Both the position numbers and the translations under genes were made by a program. This document shows, piece by piece, positions 49,644-58,356 of a stretch of 64,000 nucleotides of DNA. The DNA is from a virus. Positions within the stretch are counted from its first letter, which is position 1; the number at the start of each line of letters is the position of its first letter. The DNA is taken from IMG/VR virus record IMGVR_UViG_3300030102_006934, positions 316,344 through 380,343 of that record; one strand, written 5' to 3'. The notes under the pieces were generated by a model. It was given only the letters and a program-made list of their open reading frames with translations, was not told the DNA's origin and made no database searches.

Positions 49644-50096
49644 ATGAAAAAATTTATCAAAACCCCAATAATTATACTAATTATGATTCCATTCTTAATG
49701 TTTGGACAATCGAAACAACAATTTATAGAAACTAACATAGGATTAGCCGCCATAGGAAGTTACAAAGTATCTGATATGTACTATCCAGGTTGTAGTGTTC
49801 TATATGGTCAAACAAGACATATGTCAGAGAATAGTGTCTTTGAGTGGGAAGTAGGTCTAGCTGTTCCATGTGTTGTAACGGGTAAAGCTGGAGTTGGATT
49901 TGGTACTATTAAAAATAACTTTATGATATCAATTAGACCTTGGCCTTTAACAGTTGGTCCACAACTAAGAATAGGTGGTCTTGTTGCATCATTTGAATTC
50001 GGTACAGAGAGTGAAATAAGCTTTGGTGCGGGATTAATTGGTACAGTTGGGTATAGATTCAACCTAAAAAGTAAAAAGAAAAATAATCTTAAATAA
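49644..50096 (+). CDS. Secreted or outer-membrane protein, 150 aa
   Basis: Signal peptide TPIIILIMIPFLMFG then QSK. The mature part has alternating strands (GVGFGTIKNNFMISIRP, PQLRIGGLVASFEFGT, GAGLIGTVGYRFNL) ending in an aromatic F-N-L region, the look of a small outer-membrane beta barrel. Could change phage adsorption or exclusion; not proven. Confidence 0.65.
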   Translation: MKKFIKTPIIILIMIPFLMFGQSKQQFIETNIGLAAIGSYKVSDMYYPGCSVLYGQTRHMSENSVFEWEVGLAVPCVVTGKAGVGFGTIKNNFMISIRPWPLTVGPQLRIGGLVASFEFGTESEISFGAGLIGTVGYRFNLKSKKKNNLK

Positions 50097-50102
50097 AAAA
50101 AA

Positions 50103-50384
50103 ATGATTAAAAATAAGTATAAAAAGGAGAAAAAAGAACTAATAGATTCCCTAAATAAAATGGGTAGACACGTTGCGGTATTAGAAATCAAACTTGTTAG
50201 TACATCTAAGGTTGAGGATAATTTAATTTATGAGTGTACATACACGGAGAGTGGTAAAATAAATGTTGTACCAGTAATAGCAAAAGACGTTACACAAGCT
50301 CTAGCAAAATTAGAACAATTCACACAACTAGGTATACCAGAAGATGTTTTAAAATATATGTTAGGTAGTGAGAGGTATTCTTAG
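50103..50384 (+). CDS. Hypothetical protein, 93 aa
   Basis: Basic helical N-terminus, then a beta-rich domain (LIYECTYTESGKINVVPVIA). Family not recognised. Overlaps the next gene by 17 bases. Confidence 0.55.
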   Translation: MIKNKYKKEKKELIDSLNKMGRHVAVLEIKLVSTSKVEDNLIYECTYTESGKINVVPVIAKDVTQALAKLEQFTQLGIPEDVLKYMLGSERYS

Positions 50385-50619
50385 TTTAGTCATACTGTTA
50401 AGTAGTTGTAGTGTTGTTGAATATTATAGTGTAGATGGTGAATCTACTTTCGTTGGAATTACGAAAAGTGAAAACCATTTTCATGAACATTTTGTAGATA
50501 GTACAAATAACTCACACCATTGTTTTTATTATCACGACACAACAACATATAGGTGGAAAATAGTGGTTGATAATATAGTGAAAAGAAAAAAATTAGTTAG
50601 ATATAAATTAAAAAAATGA
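50368..50619 (+). CDS. Small lipoprotein, 83 aa
   Basis: GTG start at 50368. MRGILSLVILLSSCSVVEYY is a lipoprotein signal with lipobox L-S-S-C14. The mature part is His-rich (ENHFHEHFVDSTNNSHHCFY), which may bind metal. Overlaps the metallopeptidase start by 4 bases, so the two envelope-directed proteins are coupled. Confidence 0.65.
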   Translation: MRGILSLVILLSSCSVVEYYSVDGESTFVGITKSENHFHEHFVDSTNNSHHCFYYHDTTTYRWKIVVDNIVKRKKLVRYKLKK

Positions 50620-51842
50620 GGGTATTTAAATTTGTAATAATTTTATTAGTGAGTTTAACAAGTTATTCACAAAATTTTTGTAAAACTGACGAACACAATA
50701 GGTTATTTTTTGAAAAAAATATAAACCACTATAAAGGGGTTGAGGAAAAAATAAAAAAATATATTAAGAATAATCAAAATAAAGATGGTGACGAAGATAT
50801 AATAACCATACCAGTGGTCTTTCATATAATATGGCAAGAAGATAAACAAAATTTAGATGAAGAAGTTGTAATAGACCAGTTACTATTATTAAATGAGTGT
50901 TTTAACGCTGAAAATTCAGACACATCTATTTTGACTGACACTTTAAAAGACTGGGTTGGTAACTTCGGTATTCGTTTTGAGTTGGCTCACGAAGACCCTA
51001 ATGGTTTTATGACTAATGGTATAACTAGAACTAAAACAATTAATCCACATTTCTCATCATATAATAATCTAGTTAAAAAATCAAACTATGGTAAAGAACC
51101 GTGGCCGACTGATAGGTATTTAAATATATGGGTTTGTAACTTATTAGATGACTTATATGGTTACGCTCAATTTCCAGGTGGACCAATTGAAACTGATGGT
51201 GTTGTGGTCGATTGGCAAACTGTAGGTAATGGTATATACCCTTGGACTTACCCTAGTTTGGAAAATTTAGCTTGTGGTAAAGTCTTGGTACATGAAATTG
51301 GCCATTGGTTAAATTTATATCACCCATGGGGGAACGAACCTTTTGGTTGTGGTGACGACTACATACCAGAAACTGGCTTACAAGATGGACCTATTTATTC
51401 AAGTGACCAATGTTTTGATACTTTGATTAGTACATGTAATTCTATAGATAGAGTTTTTGTTAAAACTTATATGGACTATTCAGGTTGTGACTGTATGGTA
51501 ACATTTACTACAAACCAAGTTGTACGGGGTTTGGCCTCACTACATACCTATAGAGAAAGTATGATAAATAATTACAAACCAAAACCTAATATTAATTATC
51601 TAGAAGAAACAAGGATAAACCCAACCCTAACTAAGGGTTTATTCTACATACATCTACCAAATTATAGTGGAATAATTGAAGTATTTATTTTTGATATTGG
51701 TGGTAAATTGATAGAATATAGGTCTTTACACGGAAAAACAATTAATATTTTCGATATTAGTAATAATGGTAATGGTATGTATTTTATAAAATTAACCCAT
51801 AACAATTTTATATCAACAAAAAAAATATTAAAATATGACTAA
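50616..51842 (+). CDS. Secreted M43-type metallopeptidase with type IX sorting domain
   Basis: 408 residues. Signal peptide about 1-19 (VIILLVSLTSYSQ). ITIPVVFHIIW is the typical start of M43 (pappalysin/ulilysin) domains. VHEIGHWLNLYHPWG gives H226, E227, H230, H236, with Asn where most members have Gly. MDYSG (286-290) is the Met-turn. The C-terminal 75 residues (GLFYIHLPNYSGIIEVFIFD, then GMYFIKL and TKKILKYD) are a Por secretion/type A sorting domain. By family it is exported through the host type IX secretion system, so it would act outside the cell or at its surface. Confidence 0.88.
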   Translation: MRVFKFVIILLVSLTSYSQNFCKTDEHNRLFFEKNINHYKGVEEKIKKYIKNNQNKDGDEDIITIPVVFHIIWQEDKQNLDEEVVIDQLLLLNECFNAENSDTSILTDTLKDWVGNFGIRFELAHEDPNGFMTNGITRTKTINPHFSSYNNLVKKSNYGKEPWPTDRYLNIWVCNLLDDLYGYAQFPGGPIETDGVVVDWQTVGNGIYPWTYPSLENLACGKVLVHEIGHWLNLYHPWGNEPFGCGDDYIPETGLQDGPIYSSDQCFDTLISTCNSIDRVFVKTYMDYSGCDCMVTFTTNQVVRGLASLHTYRESMINNYKPKPNINYLEETRINPTLTKGLFYIHLPNYSGIIEVFIFDIGGKLIEYRSLHGKTINIFDISNNGNGMYFIKLTHNNFISTKKILKYD

Positions 51843-52041
51843 TATGGATAATAATATTGATAAAAAATTACTATCTAAAAAAGATGTTATGAACTTACTA
51901 GATACTGTCTTTAAAGATAAAATTTTTAATTTTAGGGGGTCCAACAAATTTAAAGTTTCAGCTAGTAAAGAATATGAGAAGTTGTGTCTCACTTTAGATG
52001 ATTTAGTTAGACAAAAAGTAGAAGAAAATAAACAAAAATAA
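51835..52041 (+). CDS. Hypothetical protein, 68 aa
   Basis: Charged, helical; overlaps the peptidase gene end by 8 bases. Start could also be the ATG three codons in. Family not recognised. Confidence 0.5.
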   Translation: MTNMDNNIDKKLLSKKDVMNLLDTVFKDKIFNFRGSNKFKVSASKEYEKLCLTLDDLVRQKVEENKQK

Positions 52042-52068
52042 CTAAATAGATTTTTTGTTTATAAAAGA

Positions 52069-52077
52069 TATTTATTA
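52069..52077 (+). promoter_or_regulatory. Late-type promoter motif TATTTATTA
   Basis: TATTTATTA, five bases before the ATG at 52083. Confidence 0.5.
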
Positions 52078-52082
52078 ACGTA

Positions 52083-52715
52083 ATGAGTATTAAAAAAATT
52101 ATAAGGGAAGAGTTAGAGTCAATGGTTTATTCGGATAAGATTAAGCCCAAACACAAAAAAAAGATGAGTCGTGAACTTAAGTTTTTTAAAGACTTCCCTA
52201 TTCGAAAATTTGCTAATATACCACCACCTAAAAACGAATCCATAGAAACTGAAGAAGAAATAGATTATTTAGAGAGTATACCAGTTAGTAAAAAATTTGT
52301 GGACGTGGCAGATGAATTCGAAGATTACTTTGGTGAATTTCTTAAAATTAGAGGATTAAAATACCCAAAGAAAGAATTATCAGAATTAATAGAAGAGACT
52401 AAAACAATAATTCTAAAATTAAAATACCACTATAACAGACCAAGACCATACCAAATAGCTAATGAAAAAAATATGTCTTTGAATTCTGAAGATTTAGCAT
52501 CAGCTAAAACACCCTCTTACCCATCTGGACACGCAACACAAGGTACTTTTATTAGTCGTTATTTAGCCGATTTATACCCAAAATACGAGAAAGAACTTTT
52601 AGACATGGGTGAGGATATCGCTTTTAGTAGAAATATGGCAAAAGTACATTACCCAAGTGACACTGAGTTAGGTAAAATACTTGGTAATGATTTGTATGAT
52701 TATCTAGGAAAATAG
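52083..52715 (+). CDS. Tagged PAP2-type phosphatase
   Basis: 210 residues. Tag MSIKKIIREELES. The three PAP2/acid phosphatase motifs are present: K114-x6-R-P (KYHYNRPRP), YPSGH (146-150) and SR-x5-H-x3-D (S182, R183, H189, D193). Such enzymes hydrolyse phosphomonoesters through a phospho-His intermediate. No membrane helices, so it resembles soluble class A phosphatases. A packaged phosphatase could act on lipids or nucleotides on entry (inference). Confidence 0.75.
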   Translation: MSIKKIIREELESMVYSDKIKPKHKKKMSRELKFFKDFPIRKFANIPPPKNESIETEEEIDYLESIPVSKKFVDVADEFEDYFGEFLKIRGLKYPKKELSELIEETKTIILKLKYHYNRPRPYQIANEKNMSLNSEDLASAKTPSYPSGHATQGTFISRYLADLYPKYEKELLDMGEDIAFSRNMAKVHYPSDTELGKILGNDLYDYLGK

Positions 52716-52762
52716 TAAAGATAAATCAATCATAATAAAATAGAGTTTTTACACCACCATAA

Positions 52763-52773
52763 TATTTATTAGT
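52763..52773 (+). promoter_or_regulatory. Late-type promoter motif TATTTATTA + 2 nt
   Basis: TATTTATTA (52763-52771), GT, then ATG at 52774; identical arrangement to 54173. Confidence 0.6.
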
Positions 52774-54060
52774 ATGAACTTAAAAACCATCATTAAGTCA
52801 GAACTATTATTTGAATCTTTGGAAGATAGGTTAAAATCTGCCTATCGAAAATGGTGTAAAAAAATGAAATTAAAAGACCAAGACACCCTTGATGATATTA
52901 AGAATGCTGATGGTTATGTAGAAGAACTTGATGTATATGCAGAAGAATTTGAGGACCCTCACAGTAAAATGTACCAAAAAGTTGAAGAACTATACGCCAA
53001 GGAAGATTATGAAGGTATACATAATTTGATAGCTGACCACCAATGTAGGGATTTGTATATTGGTGCAGTATTTAAAGATTGGCTTTCTTATAGGAACCTA
53101 ACAAAAAGTTCAGATATATTCCAATATAAAAGTGAGAGAGAACTTGCGGGGGAGTTAGAGGACGCAAAAGAGAAATCATTTACCAAAAAGTTAAAGAAAG
53201 CTTCAGAGGGTGAAGATTTTGATAAAATTTGGGAGAATGATGATATGTTGATTGTTGTCCCTAAGTCACACGTTGGAGCTTGTAAATTTGGTCAGGGTAC
53301 TAAATGGTGTACCGCTAGTAAAACTGGTAATTACTTTGATCCTTATTATAAAAAAGGTATCTTATATAGGGTACTACAAAAAAATGATAATTATAAAGAA
53401 TTGTTCTCTAATTTTCAGATGAATAATAAGTTAGTCTCTGACATTGAAAACCTAAGTAAAGTCTCCATAAATCTAAGAAGAAAACAAGACTCTATGTCTA
53501 TGGTGGATAAAGTAGATTATGCTTTTGGAAATAAATCAACTTTAGAGTTTTTAAACTCCTTACCTAGTGAAGGTTATAAAGCCATTAAAAATTACCATAG
53601 TTTAAACGAACAAAGTATAAAAAATATTATAAGAGAAGAGTTGGATGACTTTGATTGGGTTAAAAATACTAACCCAATTCCAAATGAAATTTTAGACATA
53701 AGTAAGTACCGAGATGGGAATTATAAATTTTGGTTGGGAGATATATCAAAAGAAACTCAACTACAAATATTGGATTATATAAGTGAGGTGATTAGGGGTG
53801 ACGATAATTTACATACCAATGGTACATTGTATGAAGTTCGTAAAAGGGTGGATAAAAATTTAGTCTCTATTAATTCACTTTTTTTTGAGATTAAACAGGT
53901 TGGCTTAAAAAAAGGAATAAATTTATCAATAATGGGTTGGTACCCAAATGACCCACATTTTGAAAGAGAAGAAAGATTAGAATATTGTAGAAATTATTTT
54001 TATCAAACGGATGATATAAATTTGTCTGATGTAGATTTGGGGGAACAAAATAAAATTTGA
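52774..54060 (+). CDS. Tagged protein with G-x-W-C domain and an internal full tag
   Basis: 428 residues. N-terminus NLKTIIKSELLFES has site L-F-E followed by S. HVGACKFGQGTKWCTASKTG (about 168-187) is the Trp-Cys domain shared with the 8759 and 27648 proteins. At about residue 280, SIKNIIREELDDFDWVKNTN is a complete N-terminal tag, basic helix included, inside the protein. The last module (about 140 residues) therefore looks like a once-separate tagged gene fused in frame. Confidence 0.65.
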   Translation: MNLKTIIKSELLFESLEDRLKSAYRKWCKKMKLKDQDTLDDIKNADGYVEELDVYAEEFEDPHSKMYQKVEELYAKEDYEGIHNLIADHQCRDLYIGAVFKDWLSYRNLTKSSDIFQYKSERELAGELEDAKEKSFTKKLKKASEGEDFDKIWENDDMLIVVPKSHVGACKFGQGTKWCTASKTGNYFDPYYKKGILYRVLQKNDNYKELFSNFQMNNKLVSDIENLSKVSINLRRKQDSMSMVDKVDYAFGNKSTLEFLNSLPSEGYKAIKNYHSLNEQSIKNIIREELDDFDWVKNTNPIPNEILDISKYRDGNYKFWLGDISKETQLQILDYISEVIRGDDNLHTNGTLYEVRKRVDKNLVSINSLFFEIKQVGLKKGINLSIMGWYPNDPHFEREERLEYCRNYFYQTDDINLSDVDLGEQNKI

Positions 54061-54133
54061 CGTTCCTTTCAATCGGTATTGAGTGAAATATTGAGTAAAT
54101 ACCCATCTACTAAATAAAGATAAATATAAAAAA

Positions 54134-54162
54134 ACCCCCTATCTTATTTAGGGGGTTTTTAT
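54134..54162 (+). terminator. Intrinsic terminator
   Basis: AACCCCCTA, a short loop and TTAGGGGGTT followed by T residues, between two tagged transcription units. Confidence 0.88.
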
Positions 54163-54172
54163 GCCTATTAGA

Positions 54173-54183
54173 TATTTATTAGT
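54173..54183 (+). promoter_or_regulatory. Late-type promoter motif TATTTATTA + 2 nt
   Basis: TATTTATTA (54173-54181), GT, ATG 54184, placed right after a terminator, which supports a promoter role rather than only a translation signal. Confidence 0.65.
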
Positions 54184-54564
54184 ATGAAGAAAATAATAAA
54201 AAGAATTTTAAGAGAAGAATTCAATGATTTTGATTGGATTAAGGACACTGGTGGTGATAAATATGTCCCTATAAGAGTTATTCTCAATAAGCTTGATGAG
54301 ACTTATTATGGGGAAAATCCTAATGAAATTCTAGAATACGAAAATGTTTTCAAAGTACCATTAGAAGATTTTGTGAGAATTACAAATAGTACGAATTATA
54401 CAGACGAGGAATATGAGATTATTACCCCAATAGGTCATAATTTACTTAATTATGCTTATGATTGTGAACTTAATCCATTTGTTTGTAAAGAAATTGATGA
54501 TTTTTTCGATACGGAGGTTGACGAATATATTGAGGGTATAGTATTATTGGATGATAATTTTTAA
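54184..54564 (+). CDS. Tagged acidic protein, 126 aa
   Basis: Tag MKKIIKRILREEFNDFDWIK. The body is acidic (YYGENPNEILEYENV, KEIDDFFDTEVDEYI), about the size of one module of the polyproteins. Its tag DNA is closely similar to the internal tag near 56225 in the next gene. Family not recognised. Confidence 0.62.
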   Translation: MKKIIKRILREEFNDFDWIKDTGGDKYVPIRVILNKLDETYYGENPNEILEYENVFKVPLEDFVRITNSTNYTDEEYEIITPIGHNLLNYAYDCELNPFVCKEIDDFFDTEVDEYIEGIVLLDDNF

Positions 54565-54571
54565 TTTATAA

Positions 54572-57157
54572 ATGAGAGTTTTAATAAATAAAATATTAAA
54601 AGAGTTACATAGTAAAAGTATTATTAAAAAAGTACTTAATGAAAATTACCAGGACGAAAATATATCACAAGAAGAAAAAAATAGTATCATTGATGAGTAT
54701 GGGTGGTTAAAAAATGAAGAAAAAATTGAAAGTATTTTAAAAAACCCGCCTTTTTCAAAGAAAACTAGGACCTATAGAATAGTTAATAGCTATAGGGTTA
54801 GGTATATTATATCTAAGGAAATAAAAAAAAATGTATATTTTAATAACGCGGGTTGGGCTAACTTTGTAAAGAAGGTGGGTCAAGTAATAGGCTTAAAAAT
54901 AAAAGCAACAGATGATACCGTTTCAAAATTCTTTAAAAATATCGATGAGACCAAAAAATATGGTTTAGAGGGGAAACATTTAGAAGATAGAAAAAATACT
55001 TCCACGGAGTTAAAAAAGAATTGGAATAAAATAGACCCTGAAGTATACGAAGAAAGAATAGAACATACTATTAATTATTTAAAAAATACCAATATTACAG
55101 AATTGGAAAATTCAAAGACAAGCTTATTGACACGGTTTTCTTTAATACTAAGATACCAAGAAGAAATAATGAACTATCTTATTGATTATTTTAAAGATGA
55201 CCCAAAAATAAGGTTTTATCTTAGTTATCTTAATAAAGGTGGAAAATATTGGGGTACACTTGTAAAATACCAAAAAAAACTAAGTAATGTGCTAGACAAC
55301 CCTAATATTAGTGAAAAATATGATGACATTGTAGAAATGAAAAAATCATATAAGGCTATTATTGAAGAAGAAGCACCTTATTTGTTTAACGAAAAGGGTA
55401 ATTTTACTAAAAAAGAAAAGGAAATATTAGTAAATTGGTTTAATTTAACAAGTTATGAACATTCTTTCACAGAATTAGGGTTTTATAAACCAGAAGGAAA
55501 AGGTGCGGAGTCTTTAATACATAATCTACACAGTGCAGGTATTAGATACAATGTTAGTAATGAAATAAAAAATAATACTGATACTGATGACGTTGTAAAA
55601 TTTGTGATAAACAATATTATTAATTATTTAAAAAACACAAAAGATATAATTAAATACGATATTGTTAGTAAAGATACTATAAAAGATATTAATGGAAATG
55701 AAGTGATTCCAAAGGGTAGTAAAATAGAGGTTAAAGACATTAAGAATAGTGATAGTTATTTTGCTGAATTTTTATCATCACCTGTTAAAAGCGGTTCAGA
55801 AATATTGAATAATGAAGTTTATAGAGGAAGGTATAATAAAATAATAGAAGGAATTTATAATTGGTTATCTAACGATAGTGTGGGTATGGGTATTAAAAAT
55901 ACTATTAAGTGGTTAATGACTAACGATTTAGAAGGTATAATAATATCTAATAATATCTATGTCCCTAATAAAGATGGTAACATTGAATTTTATTTATCTA
56001 ATATTGGTCAAAACAACCCAAAAAATCATATAAGAATTACAATAAGATATAATATTAATTTAGATAAATCGAAAAATTTCTATAAAATAGGAGATGGTAA
56101 GTGGAAATTAAACGGTAAAGCATCCAAAAAAGGTATTCTTTACCCACTACCAGAAACAGAAAGTAATTTAATAAGACCCATAGAGAAACAAATTTATAAA
56201 ACAATAGAAGAATCTAAGACTAAATCTACAATAAATAAAATATTAAAAGAAGAATTCGATGATTTCGATTGGATTAAGGACACTTTTACCGAACTAAACA
56301 AAAGTGAAAAATGGATGTTGGTTAATGATATAGACCGTGAGAGTATATCGGAAGGTCATGAAATACAAAAATATCTATTTGACTTGGGTTATAGTTGGGG
56401 TACTGGTGATTTAAAAAATTCACTAAAAGATTTTTGTATCTATACAATATATCATTTCGGAAATATTAGAAATGATGAACACTTATATTACGGAGATGGT
56501 TGTAGAAGTGCTGATATAAGAATTTCAGATAAAGATATTAAAAGTGGTGAACATATAGTTTATTATTGGAGTGAGTTAAAACCTAAAACAATAAAGGAAG
56601 AAAACGATTTTAAATGGATTGATGAACCAAGAAACAACCCATTAGATGGTTTAAGATTAACAACACCTATGGGTAGAGCTGGTAGTGGTGGTAGTGGTTT
56701 AACAATAAAAGACGATGGTGGTACATATGTTACTGTTACCTCTTCTAACGGTTCTAGTGAATATCATAGGGGTACTGTTAAAAACTTTATAAGAATGGGT
56801 ATTTGGTTACCAATAGATTCTATGAATGAATCAGATGATTTTGATTGGGCGAAAGAAATAAAACCAACGTTGAATGTTGCCTTTGAAGAAGGTCTGATTA
56901 AAGCGGGTGATATTTTGACACTTTCTGGGGAACTAATGGATGATGAAGGAAGACACACAATACAAGTTTCAGATTTTAAAATAAAAATAGATCAAATATA
57001 TGGGCCTAATAGTGTATATAGAGACATCACCAGTTCTCTTTTCATACCACTACAAGAAAAATATTTCAAACACTTAGGTTATTATGAAAATGAATTTAAT
57101 GATTCTATCAGATTTGCTAAGAAAGATGGTGAGTTAGAAATATTAGATATATCTTAA
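54572..57157 (+). CDS. Tagged polyprotein-like protein, 861 aa
   Basis: The N-terminus has two tags in a row (MRVLINKILKEL and SIIKKVLNENYQ). Residues about 25-540 match residues 135-660 of the 42891 protein (ENISQEE, LKNPPF, SEFLSSPVK, LEGIIISNNIYVPNK), with some identical DNA. A complete internal tag, INKILKEEFDDFDWIKDT, lies near residue 560. Then come a MLVNDIDRESISE module, the junction KTIKEENDFKWIDEP, a Gly-rich module, and SMNESDDFDWAKEI before the last. Like the large gene, it reads as a protease-processed polyprotein. Confidence 0.68.
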   Translation: MRVLINKILKELHSKSIIKKVLNENYQDENISQEEKNSIIDEYGWLKNEEKIESILKNPPFSKKTRTYRIVNSYRVRYIISKEIKKNVYFNNAGWANFVKKVGQVIGLKIKATDDTVSKFFKNIDETKKYGLEGKHLEDRKNTSTELKKNWNKIDPEVYEERIEHTINYLKNTNITELENSKTSLLTRFSLILRYQEEIMNYLIDYFKDDPKIRFYLSYLNKGGKYWGTLVKYQKKLSNVLDNPNISEKYDDIVEMKKSYKAIIEEEAPYLFNEKGNFTKKEKEILVNWFNLTSYEHSFTELGFYKPEGKGAESLIHNLHSAGIRYNVSNEIKNNTDTDDVVKFVINNIINYLKNTKDIIKYDIVSKDTIKDINGNEVIPKGSKIEVKDIKNSDSYFAEFLSSPVKSGSEILNNEVYRGRYNKIIEGIYNWLSNDSVGMGIKNTIKWLMTNDLEGIIISNNIYVPNKDGNIEFYLSNIGQNNPKNHIRITIRYNINLDKSKNFYKIGDGKWKLNGKASKKGILYPLPETESNLIRPIEKQIYKTIEESKTKSTINKILKEEFDDFDWIKDTFTELNKSEKWMLVNDIDRESISEGHEIQKYLFDLGYSWGTGDLKNSLKDFCIYTIYHFGNIRNDEHLYYGDGCRSADIRISDKDIKSGEHIVYYWSELKPKTIKEENDFKWIDEPRNNPLDGLRLTTPMGRAGSGGSGLTIKDDGGTYVTVTSSNGSSEYHRGTVKNFIRMGIWLPIDSMNESDDFDWAKEIKPTLNVAFEEGLIKAGDILTLSGELMDDEGRHTIQVSDFKIKIDQIYGPNSVYRDITSSLFIPLQEKYFKHLGYYENEFNDSIRFAKKDGELEILDIS

Positions 57158-57175
57158 ATAACAATTAGTATTTAC

Positions 57176-57203
57176 GTACCTCATATTATATGAGGTTTTT
57201 TTA
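57176..57203 (+). terminator. Intrinsic terminator
   Basis: ACCTCATAT-TATATGAGGT followed by seven Ts, ending the late tagged unit and directly preceding an early-type promoter. Confidence 0.88.
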
Positions 57204-57212
57204 TGCCTAAAA

Positions 57213-57244
57213 TTTGACCGTTTAAAATATTATTAATACATTAG
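57213..57244 (+). promoter_or_regulatory. Early-type promoter repeat (TTTG-N20-TACATTAG)
   Basis: TTTG 57213-57216, 20 bases, TACATTAG 57237-57244. The whole block from AAAATTTGAC to ATTAAAAAAAG is repeated at 58923 and 61349. Near-match to the Bacteroidota promoter. Confidence 0.7.
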
Positions 57245-57263
57245 TAATAATTAAAAAAAGAAA

Positions 57264-57566
57264 ATGAAAAAATATATTGTAATAGAAAGAAGTAGAACAA
57301 GAAAATCCTTTGATTTTATCAATGGTGACACTAAAAACTTGGTTGATATATGGCATACGAGTTGCCCTTATGAACTATCTGACACTAAAAAAGGTGAGTT
57401 GAATCCTTTGTTGTTTGAAAGTAAACAAGATGCTGCCAAGTATAAAAATATACTACAGTCTGTGGCGAATGAAGATTGGGCGGAGAATAAACACTACCAC
57501 AAAATGTACGGTGACTCCAAACCAAAATGGAAAGTAGAAGAGTATAATGGTAATTTATTTATATAA
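57264..57566 (+). CDS. Hypothetical protein, 100 aa
   Basis: Family not recognised. Aromatic and charged (KKYIVIERSRTRKSFDFING, ending GNLFI), no signal. First gene under the early-type promoter at 57213. Confidence 0.6.
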   Translation: MKKYIVIERSRTRKSFDFINGDTKNLVDIWHTSCPYELSDTKKGELNPLLFESKQDAAKYKNILQSVANEDWAENKHYHKMYGDSKPKWKVEEYNGNLFI

Positions 57567-57578
57567 ACTAGGATAAAA

Positions 57579-57959
57579 ATGGTTCAGAAAAAAATAAACG
57601 GAGACTTAATAGAAAAAATAGAAGTATTTGAAGACCCAACTCAGGAGAAAGATTTTAAATTGGTTAGACAATCAATGTTTAAGAGAATTAAAAACTTTCT
57701 TACAGGTACCGAACCGAAAAAAAGGATGAGGATTGGTGATAGGAGTATCTTCACTTGTTATATATACGATTTAGATAAGTTTTTTATCAAAAATAAAGAT
57801 GTTTATTTTCTAAGAAATGGTTTGGTGTATAGAAACCCTAATGTAGAAATAAAAATGGTTTCTGATGATGATGTTTATATTAAACATTTTAAGTCAAAAA
57901 AAGATTTACATAACTGGTTAGATGAAAACGTGAAAGTTTTAAGATTAATAACAATTTAA
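57579..57959 (+). CDS. Hypothetical protein, 126 aa
   Basis: Family not recognised. Beta-rich with KKRMRIGDRSIFTCYIYDLD and a basic surface. Same operon as the 100-residue protein. Confidence 0.6.
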   Translation: MVQKKINGDLIEKIEVFEDPTQEKDFKLVRQSMFKRIKNFLTGTEPKKRMRIGDRSIFTCYIYDLDKFFIKNKDVYFLRNGLVYRNPNVEIKMVSDDDVYIKHFKSKKDLHNWLDENVKVLRLITI

Positions 57960-57972
57960 AATAGAGAAGCAA

Positions 57973-58356
57973 ATGGAGTTTAGAACTAGAAAATTAGTAA
58001 GACCTGTAGATCTTAATTCTGGTGGAAGTCTGTTTGGTGGTCAGTTACTAAAATGGATTGATGAGGAAGCGGCTATTTTTGCCATGTGTCAATTAGATAG
58101 TCAACGAGTGACTACCAAGTTCATATCGGAAATAGACTTTGTTTCTCCCGCTATGAATGGTGATGTAATTGAAATAGGTTTGGGTGTAGTTAAGTTTGGG
58201 AATACTTCGATAACTATTAAATGTGAAGTTAGAGTTAAAAAAACAGAGAAGACAATTTTAACCATTGAGAGGATGGTATTCGTAAATCTATCTGAAAGTT
58301 TTAAACCAGTAAAACACCATAAAACCGATATTAAAAAACAAAACAAAAATGATTAA
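57973..58356 (+). CDS. Acyl-CoA thioesterase, hotdog fold (YciA-like)
   Basis: 127 residues. LVRPVDLNSGGSLFGGQLLK, WIDEEAA, FVSPAMNGDVIEIG and TILTIERMVFVNL match the YciA/BACH thioesterase layout: N-x-x-G-x-L-F-G-G then D-E. The family hydrolyses acyl-CoA. A phage copy could alter host lipid or CoA metabolism. Ends in a lysine-rich tail. Confidence 0.82.
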   Translation: MEFRTRKLVRPVDLNSGGSLFGGQLLKWIDEEAAIFAMCQLDSQRVTTKFISEIDFVSPAMNGDVIEIGLGVVKFGNTSITIKCEVRVKKTEKTILTIERMVFVNLSESFKPVKHHKTDIKKQNKND

